From: Ypsolopha sequella
Lineage: Eukaryota; Arthropoda; Insecta; Lepidoptera; Ypsolophidae
NCBI GenBank assembly: GCA_934047225.1
Contig: OW203992.1
Coordinates: 12,823,501 to 12,887,500 of the forward strand
DNA: 64,000 bases
Direction: 5' to 3'
Shown here: positions 11,001 through 20,000 of the stretch, one piece after another
Numbering within the stretch: position 1 is the stretch's first letter
Layout of the letters: every line of letters starts with the position of its first letter
Notes under the pieces: model-generated
The model's input: only the letters and a program-made list of their open reading frames with translations
Database searches by the model: none
Told to the model about the DNA's origin: nothing
Position numbers and translations under genes: made by a program

Positions 11001-14000
11001 AGATCGCCACCGTGGACAGGGACGCCTGGAGAGACCTATGTCAAGAGAGAACGCACGTTGTACGACCAATCATGGTTCAGCCTGTTGCAAAAGGAGGCAT
11101 CGTCTCGACCTTGCACTCCGAAGGCGCATTTAAATGCAACTCGGCCCCACCGATAAGTGTCAAAAAATGGGCATTGCATAGAATGGTCCAACACACAGGG
11201 AAAGGAATCAATTGATTGACTCCCTTGATTAAATCTGTCATTCAAAAAGAAAAAATAAAACAAAAATACCTACTAAAAATTAAATGTAACCGACTCATTT
11301 GGTTAACGGATGTACCAGATCTTCATGGAACAAGTTTATGGGAATGCTCTTGAACAGCTCCATCAACCAGCACATGTCTCGTGCTGGAAATCAATTATAT
11401 GAGGGCCTCAGGTACAACGGGTTTTTTGCTACTTACTTATTGATACAGATTCCAAAATAATGCGTTAGTGCATAGAATGGCGGCAGGCATCAAACCTTAT
11501 AATGTCCTAATTTAAAATCTAGTACGCTAGTGACTCAGCTACTGTGTCAACATTAGGGGCAATCATAAAATATTGGTAACACGGTCTCGCCGTTTCGGAA
11601 GAAAATCCTGAATACCTAGCGCTACCGTCGCGTCGTTGACTGAATCATAAGTTCCTATCCATCATAGTTTCAGGAAATTAGAATCATTGCTCAAACGTCG
11701 CGATGCACCGACAGCTCGAAGTTGAACTAGGATATTGTTCTCCTTCCTTTTAGTTCGGAAGTGGAAATAGTTGTCTGAAGTTGTACAAACAATATGAACT
11801 ATTTGCTACGACTCTATTAATTATAATGTTGATGTTGTTGCAAGAATTATATTTTTAGACGAACAGGTGTAGAAGCTGTAAAACAAATAATGTTGCTAAG
11901 TTGAAAATTCGGTCGCTGACTTAGTAAATCAGAAGCTAAAATATTTATCAAGTGGCCGAGTTATAATAATTGTTGTTCTTTTGTTGACGCTTTCTTTATA
12001 ATATTCCGTAGGTGTTCTAAAGAAGACGAATTAGTTTATTAAGACGTTAGGTTCAGTCTGCAAATTAAATTTTGGTCGCAAGGCTTATAATTCCCCTTGT
12101 ACAATTATTCGAAACCTCAGACGTGAGGCCAGTTTTGTAAACATGTGTGCGTTTAGTGAGTGTTGCCGCATAGTAAAAACTGAGACAGATTGCGCATGAG
12201 TTTCAAGACGCGTACGAACACGAAACTGTCTCATTTTTGGCCGGCTTCCCCCGTTACAAGGAGTGCGCTCTTTGAGTTCAAAATGTGCAAAATGACAGTT
12301 TTTTAAGTCCAAGGCTGGGCGTTGATTAGTCAGTTATTGAGCTTGTAGGACTTCTCTTTACATATTATATGCTGATATATCTGAACAGGTGGAGTAGCAG
12401 TATTGGCGTGCAATGCGACAGCTGCCATGCACTGGTCCCGCGAGGGCTGGCCGCTGAACAAGAATCCTGCAGCCACCGCTTACCGCGTTATCTGGTCTGC
12501 CCTCGAGCCGATGGTCTTCGCCTATACTGGCACGTATTTTGAGGTGACAATCAAAATTTTCTAATATTTTTTTTATATAAATTATTGAAAATAAAGCACC
12601 AGTGTGTGCATGCGCAATAGTCTCGTCATCGTAATTGGAAACAGACCGAACTAGTTTCTATTACTTTATTCTGATTGAAAATCTGCTGCGTTAATAAACA
12701 CTGTGTAATTTGAGTAGATTATTTTGCAAGCGTAAGCTGCTAAAAGCACTTGTTCATTCGAATAATTTCATATTTCATATTTATTTATTTGCACAATAAG
12801 TAAATTACACAGATGTAGAACAATGGTTTATACATTTTGATCATGTTACCCTGTCAGGGTGCAGCAATTACATTTGTATTTCATATTATAATTGTACATA
12901 ATATTTATATTTTAAGTATTTATATTTAATTTTTTAATTTATATTATTTATATATTACAATTACAATTATAATTATAACAACTTAGACTATGACGAAAAA
13001 ATATACAGCTCATACATTTAATACACATTGCAATACCTATCTCGACCATAATGAGAACGCCATATATTGTTTTGGGTATTTCCGGAATGGTTCCGTAGGT
13101 ATAGTATGTACGAGTACAACCACCAGTAGCCTAAGCATAAAATCATTACCGTTTTATTACGGATGCGTTCACGTAAAATTTCGTATGGAATCTGTTAGTT
13201 CCGCTACTGCCCGCTTGGGTTGGTTTTCAGATTCCATACGAAATTTTACGTGAACGCAACCGTAATAAAACGGTAATGATTCCATGCTTAGGCTACAGGT
13301 TTATTTTATAAAATCATAATAGTATATAAACGCAACTTCAGTACAGCTATAGCGTTTTGTTTTGTCAAGTGAAATTGATTTTTTTCATATTTTTCGGTCC
13401 ACCGGTTTTGGAGATAAGGAGGGGGGACATAAATTTTTTATGGTTTTTCAAGGATTTCTCGAAATAGGTATAACTAAATATAGCCAAACTATATATATTT
13501 ACAATCAGCCTTTTAATACCTATAATTTGATACCTCTATTGTATTTTTTATAAAACATTTTTTTATAATTATATTACTTTTTTTTATTTTTCTCATTTGT
13601 GCTCAACTTTTTTAAATCGCTATAGTTTTCCTGTAATTGGCCAGTTATGAGGCTGTGACATACAGACGGACGGACGGACAACGGAGTGTCGCCATAAAGT
13701 TCCTTTTGTACCTTTTAGTTTAGGTACTACGGAACCCTAAAAAGTGTCAGAAGTATGTTATACGTATGACGTATCCCGTCTATTGTTTCTAGTTGTCAAA
13801 AGTTAATGAATAAAGAGTTATGAAAATCGGAAGGGTTAATTGACTAGAACCTCTAAACTAAATAATTAAAAGGTCGGTGCTACTGTGGCACTATCATGAA
13901 ATAACTGGTAGTCGTTGTTGAGAAATATATATATCGTTGTCGAGAACATTTATGTTGACCAGTTTTCAATTATCTCGTCAATAATTTTAAAAATCTCTCT

Positions 14001-17000
14001 GATTTCTACTTTCTGCCAGCTATTCATACATAAAATACGAAAATTAATCTCTTGTATTTCATGTTTCCAAACTTTATCTTCGAGTCTCGAATTCGCCTTC
14101 AAGCACTTGCGAAACTACTTTGTCGAAACTAAATCTAGGTGCAAACTTTTATGTCTAAAAGATAGGATACGTATATAGCACAGCTAGGATGGCGGGCTAA
14201 GTATTTAATCTCTTAATCTGAAATATAAATCAATAAGCTGGTGATCCAGGCTAGCCAAGCGTTTACATAATGAGAGACATTGGGACACGAGTGCTTGTTT
14301 ACGAAACGAACGAAGTGAGTTTCGTAATAGACCTGCACGAGTGTCCCAATGTCTCTTGAAACGAACATTTAAAAACCAAAAAAAAAGAGGGTGGAAAACT
14401 TTTTTTTTTACAAAAGTATCAAGTAGTAAATCTTAGTCAATTGCATATAAGTAGAATCCCTCGATAAAAGATCAATTAATCATTTTTTTTTATCAATAGA
14501 AGGAGAGTCTGAATTTCTTCAAATAAATCCTCGAAAGTCTGCTGTTGTTCATGCTCTAGGCTCAGGTACAGTCTTTACAACTAGTTTTAACTGGTTTTAA
14601 CCAACTAGACGTAGCACCGCCTTAGCTTAGAGCCTTAGCAGATACGTACGTACTGAAGTTTTACATCTGCACTAAAATATTTCATTGAAGTATCTGAACA
14701 AGATTGATGTACCTAAGTATATTATGCACACAATCCTTTCAAATTGCAGATCGACAAGTCAACAGGGGACACCATGCTGCTAGGTCTAGGAATTCTAGTT
14801 GTATGCTTGTGTGTACGGCTTGTGGCAACCTGGCTGGTGTGCTGGGACTTCACGCACAGGGAGAAACTGTACATGTGCTGCACCTGGGTGCCGAAGTCTA
14901 TTGTAGAGGTGAGCTTTAAGGCGATATGCGAAAAAAAATACGGGTGTTTCTTTTCTGTGTATTTCATGAAATACACGGAAAATTATAATCAGTTTCTGGT
15001 ATTTGCATTTTGACTATATAATCTAGGGTTTTGAAATTGGAAAACATGTTTGGATAAATTTTCCTTGATAGAAATAATTGTTGAAATGAGGTCTTCAAAC
15101 ACACTTTTTCTCCTCATTTGACGAATAGGAACCATATACAGAACTCAAACATATTTTATTAGGTGTGTGTTAACAGTATCTAGAGATTTTATATTTGAAA
15201 TTTTGTTAGCTATTTTAGTTTTTTTAATAAAAATATAAAACCAAGTTTTTTTCCTTTTGCCCTGAATCCGCCCCTCTCGCACTGCGCGATTTTTCGCTTT
15301 GAGTGACAGTGACAAAAATAAAATTCGCATAGCCTCTTAATATGTTTCGTATAATATGACGGTGTAGTATGTAACAAAACCATCCATGTTTGCAAGTCTA
15401 GGAGGGAACACCACTCTGTTAGGTCTACCTCTAGGAATCCGATTTCCAGCATGTGTATCTACGTGTCAATGTCAAATGGTCTAGTTTCATGGAGCATATA
15501 ATTGTAGCCTAAGCGGCCGCTACAAACAAACCCATCTCACAATAAAACAGGACCAATCCGTTTTGTAGGGATGGCCGACTTTTAGTAGCTTAAAAATCAT
15601 CGTAGCTGGCAGAATGATACTGGCCAGTTATTAGCATTCGCCGGCCAGCAGACCGCGGACCAAAAAAAAAAGATACTGGCCACTTTACGCCGCAGAGCAA
15701 GGTCATAAAAGACTTACAACTTGGGGGGAAACCTTCGACCAAAATAAAATAAATGGACGGACCTTGTTTTTACAGTTTCCTCACTCATAACGAGTCTAAG
15801 CAATTGGATATATACTTCAATACCTAATTTTTATTTTTGTTTATTTTGCTTTTTGCACTTTGTAAATGCACAAGAAGGTATTTTTTCGTCAGTTATTTGG
15901 ATGGCATGTAATAATAAGCGTACGTGTCACTCTTCTAACAGACAGAGACAGATATGAAGTGACAGCCGGCGCTCACTTTACAGACTTCAAAATCTGTACG
16001 CTATGGCCCGTCCATTTATTTTATTTTGGTCGAAGGGGGAAACATGGCGAATTTTTCAGCAAGTGATCAGATTAATTCCTCTAAGACCCCACTTGAAAGG
16101 TAGTAGATATTGCATCGTTCGTATTGAGTAAAAAATCGGCTTTTCTTATCCTCGGAATATACCCTTGCCCTTACCCTTTGGCTTAGGTCGAAACTAGCTT
16201 TATTCCTCGGGTAAGAAAAAGCGTTTTCCTTTACTCGGCACGAAATATATTATTTTGGTGCAACACCCCAATAATACGTAGTTTAAAGTACGAGTAAGTC
16301 GTCTGTATGTAACTTGACGAAGAAGTATGAACTTCGCGTCCGCTGCATTCGCCCAACTTGGAGAGGTTTACCGTTGAGGTGAGCTAGATGAATCATCTGC
16401 CCACTTAGGAAGATTGATGGGGCTAGCATTTGTGAAAGATAAAAAGTTTTTGCCAATTTACAAACTTCAGGCAACACGCTAATTTTTATTTTCTGTTCCG
16501 AGCGGTTTAGCAGATTGTGAAAAACCCGCCTTTTACTAATTAATCCAAACAGAACAATTAAATTCAAAATTTACTCAATAGTTCCTCAACAAAACCTTAT
16601 TACCTGATTATATTATATTGTTTATGCTGCCATAGCAAAGTTTCCAAAAGTACCGGTTTAAATTTAATCATGTTATTAGACTTCTGTGTAATCAAATGGT
16701 TCCATTTTCAGTCCACAAAAATTCGCTTTTTTTTTTCTTTGGAGGCGGTCAAGTCGCCTTGTATTTATGGTGACTTTGCATGACATAGCCAAATTCTTAC
16801 TGGTGACTAATTAAGGGAGAACGATGCGTATGTCCGCTACGAGACGAGGCACACAAATTAGGATGGTTCTTATCTTTGAATTAAAGATATTAAATAAATG
16901 TGATTTATGGCATTTCGCAAACATATTTTAAGAGGCGTCATCGCAGGCAAACCTCCATACAAACGCTGCCGCTGTCAACACATTGTAAGGTGTCATGGAA

Positions 17001-20000
17001 TGTTATTATTTATAATATTTTTCAATGCATAAAGGCCCACTTTTTATGCGTCAAAACCGAACAGAAAGTCGATTATTTTGCCCTAGGGCTTTATTATTTT
17101 TTTTTTTTTTATTTATTTACAATGGTTGGCTAACTTGCAGCCTTTCCTGTGTACCATAAATGTCATACTTTTTTTCCACTGTTTAACGGCTCTGGATTAG
17201 AGATGAAACGGATATCCGGTTACTATCCGGTATCCGGCCTATCCGGCCATATTTTTGGTATCCGGTATCCGGCCGGATAGTAGATAGTATCCGGCCGGAT
17301 ACCGGATACTTAACTTAGCGTACAAAAAGTCGTTTAAATCACAAAATAAATTTATTGTATTAATAATTGAATAATCTAAATTCTAATACGTAAAGTGAAT
17401 AAGAGTTGAGCTATGGTAGATAAAGACAAGCTTTACAGCAATTGTTGGAAATAAACGTTTGTGCTTTTCTTCGTACATTACACCAGGTTCTATTGCTCTC
17501 ACAATATACCAGATGTAACTCAACAGGTATCTTTTAATAAAAACACACGGTCTAAGAATCATACTGAACAACTTTTCCAAAGAATCATACTTGTGGAAAT
17601 GAAAAAAAAAATTAGGTTTCCTTACTCATTTTGCGTTATTCTGAGGGCGGGCAGGTTAATTTTTTTTCAATATGTTACTTTGGGAAATTTGTTCAGTATG
17701 AACAGTAGATTACGCGGTTTCATTTAAAGATACCTGTCCATTTATATACAGTATACACCGCTGCAAGGAGACAAAAGATACATATTTACGAATTTCGTTA
17801 TGATCGGAAATTGTTTCGCGTTTGCAGACCAGCATTTGTATGATTGTGATATGATTTAGAAAATGCACAAATAATCTCGTTCAGTTGCACCCGCACGCAC
17901 CTTGGTGCGTAATGTTAATGACTTGCTCAATTAGTGCGAACTGCATATCTTGAGGCCGGATATTCGGCCGCCGGATATCCGGCTATCCGGCCAAGTGCCT
18001 GGCCGGATATCCGGTATCCGGTATCCGGCCAAATCACTATCCGTTTCATCTCTACTCTGGATACAGTCTTTTTGAGCCAATTACAATTTAAAGTTCACAA
18101 AATTATATTTGTTTTATTTCCTCACACTATGCATTGAAAAACGTAGTATGATACACGGGCGTAAGAGCAATAAATTACTCGGTTACGTTTACGTTTACGT
18201 TTAAAAATCGTCCTCGTAATTTATTTCTTTGCGCCCTTGTAGCATAAACTACTATTAGGTTTTGTAAAAATATCGTGAAATTTTAATAATATCTTAACAA
18301 AAAACCCCTAAAATATATAAATTTAATGGATTTTCACCAAGAGTGTAGCTGAATTTGCTTTTATTGTTTTGGATAATATAAAAAAAATTATATGAGACAA
18401 ACATCGAAAATGTGATCTAGCTTAATAATTACTAAAAATAAGGTTTGAAAACGTCCACAGTCTTGCCAAAATGTGGTTTCTCCTAAAGCAAGTTTTCAAT
18501 TTTGTACTCGCGATGAAATCTACACGATTGTATTGTCCTCGCAAGTTTCATGGAGCATACATCTTATAGCGAAATGAAACAGTATGACATTTATGAGAGT
18601 TGGTCGCGTCATGATGTCTTAAAACACGCTTTTAAGTTTGTGTGCTCATTCATTTACAACAAAATAACAAAATTTTGCCGGAAAAGGCTAACTGACGTAA
18701 GCCATGTTCGCAAAATGCCATACATCAAAAATAAGAAGAACCATCTTAAGTTGTGCGTTTCGTAGTGGACACGAATCGGGAACGATTATCTTAAGGGGCT
18801 GCACTATGCTAAAATTCAGTCCTGCTCTAACGCGTTTATCTTTTAAATCTCTATCCTGCTCTAATCAGATGCCGCGCACGCAAAACTTCAGTTATTTTGA
18901 AATCGTGGCTACATTATGACATTAACCATAATTTATTTATGTAATAAAGGTGGTTTTTTTCTCGTTTGTATCTGCGTGGGTTGGTTTCGTTTCAATCGGT
19001 TTTGCTTTTTTCGTGAAATTCATGCTTTTTTAAAAGTAATATAATTAATAGAAGATTGAAAGTATGTTTATTTATAGAGTGTAATTAATGATTGCCTTGA
19101 GTCACAAAACACGCCATATTTTTTTCAAATTTTTACCATCTACATTGACGGAACTGAATCCAATACAAAACTGATGTTTAGCATTGTGGAGCCCCTTAAG
19201 TGGTCAAGAGTCAGGACGGCGGACTCTGAATTGACTCGAAGTTGTCCTTAATCTAGTATAGAAGCACAAATAAAAAAACATATTTTGTAGTAAGTGTCAT
19301 TGAACCTTGGTCCTGAGTCCTCACCATTTACCGAGTCTTCAGTAGGAATTTGGCTATATCTTGCAAAGTCACCTTAAATGTTTCTTTCGACGGCATGCGG
19401 TATTTTGGATTATGCCTAGTATATGATTATGCCTTTACAAGTATGAACGTGATGAGTAGAACTATGCTATAGTAACTTTACTGACAAAATAATATTCCCC
19501 GTTCACTGACTGCAATACCAAAACGATGGCAAAGCTGGAAAGTTATGCAAAAAGGGGATAACTTTGCTTAAGACTCCGTACCAAGCTAAATGCATATTTT
19601 ATTTATATACTATTGGGAATTTATTATCATATTTAAAATACCAAAAACGTATAAGTTATAAAAGAGCCTTAAAACTGCAGGCACGAGGTTACACCTCCAA
19701 ATGTGTGCATAAGAAGTTGGTTAAAGCAAACCAGTTTGCTGTACCGATATTTTAAAGCTATACTCATAATATTTATAACACAACTGAAATCCTTTTCATA
19801 CCTATTAGAACCAAAACAATAATTTATTTAAAAAAAATTATATCATTACAGATGTGCTTTTGCGCTATACAGATTACAAAACAAAACAAAAATAAAAACC
19901 AATAGAACATAACAGTTAATAAACTAAAGCAATCATAATTTATCTCCCAGGCGGTACTGGGTCCACTGGCAATCAACACGCTGCTACAAACCGGCGATGA

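Larger units (their letters stand above)
17020..18257 (-). mobile_element. CCCTAGGGC-family MITE, copy B (interrupted)
   Basis: The left part, 17020-17197, has AGGCCCACTTTTTATGCG, GAACAGAAAGTCGATTATTT and CCCTAGGGCTTTATTATT. The right part, 18055-18257, has the rest (TTGAGCCAATTACAATTTAA, CACACTATGCATTGAAAAACG, GCGCCCTTGTAGCATAAAC). The break is exactly an 857-bp hAT MITE with its 8-bp duplication. Confidence 0.9.
16832..18771. mobile_element. outer foldback element split by nested insertions
   Basis: The left arm at about 16832-16930 (CCGCTACGAGACGAGGCAC, GGATGGTTCTTATCTTTG, TTTATGGCATTTCGCAAACAT) is mirrored at about 18703-18771 (ATGTTCGCAAAATGCCAT, AAGAAGAACCATCTTAAG, CGTTTCGTAGTGG). Internal motifs (TTTATGGCATTWCGC, GAAAAGGCTAACTGACG) match the intact relative at 43364-43672, so the original element was probably a few hundred bp before other elements landed in it. 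Confidence 0.65.

Noticed and set aside
10964..11215. Frame with WEKIATVDRDAWRDLCQ resembling an RTE tail
   Set aside because: Only about 15 residues show the resemblance and nothing before or after supports it; left as unresolved intron.
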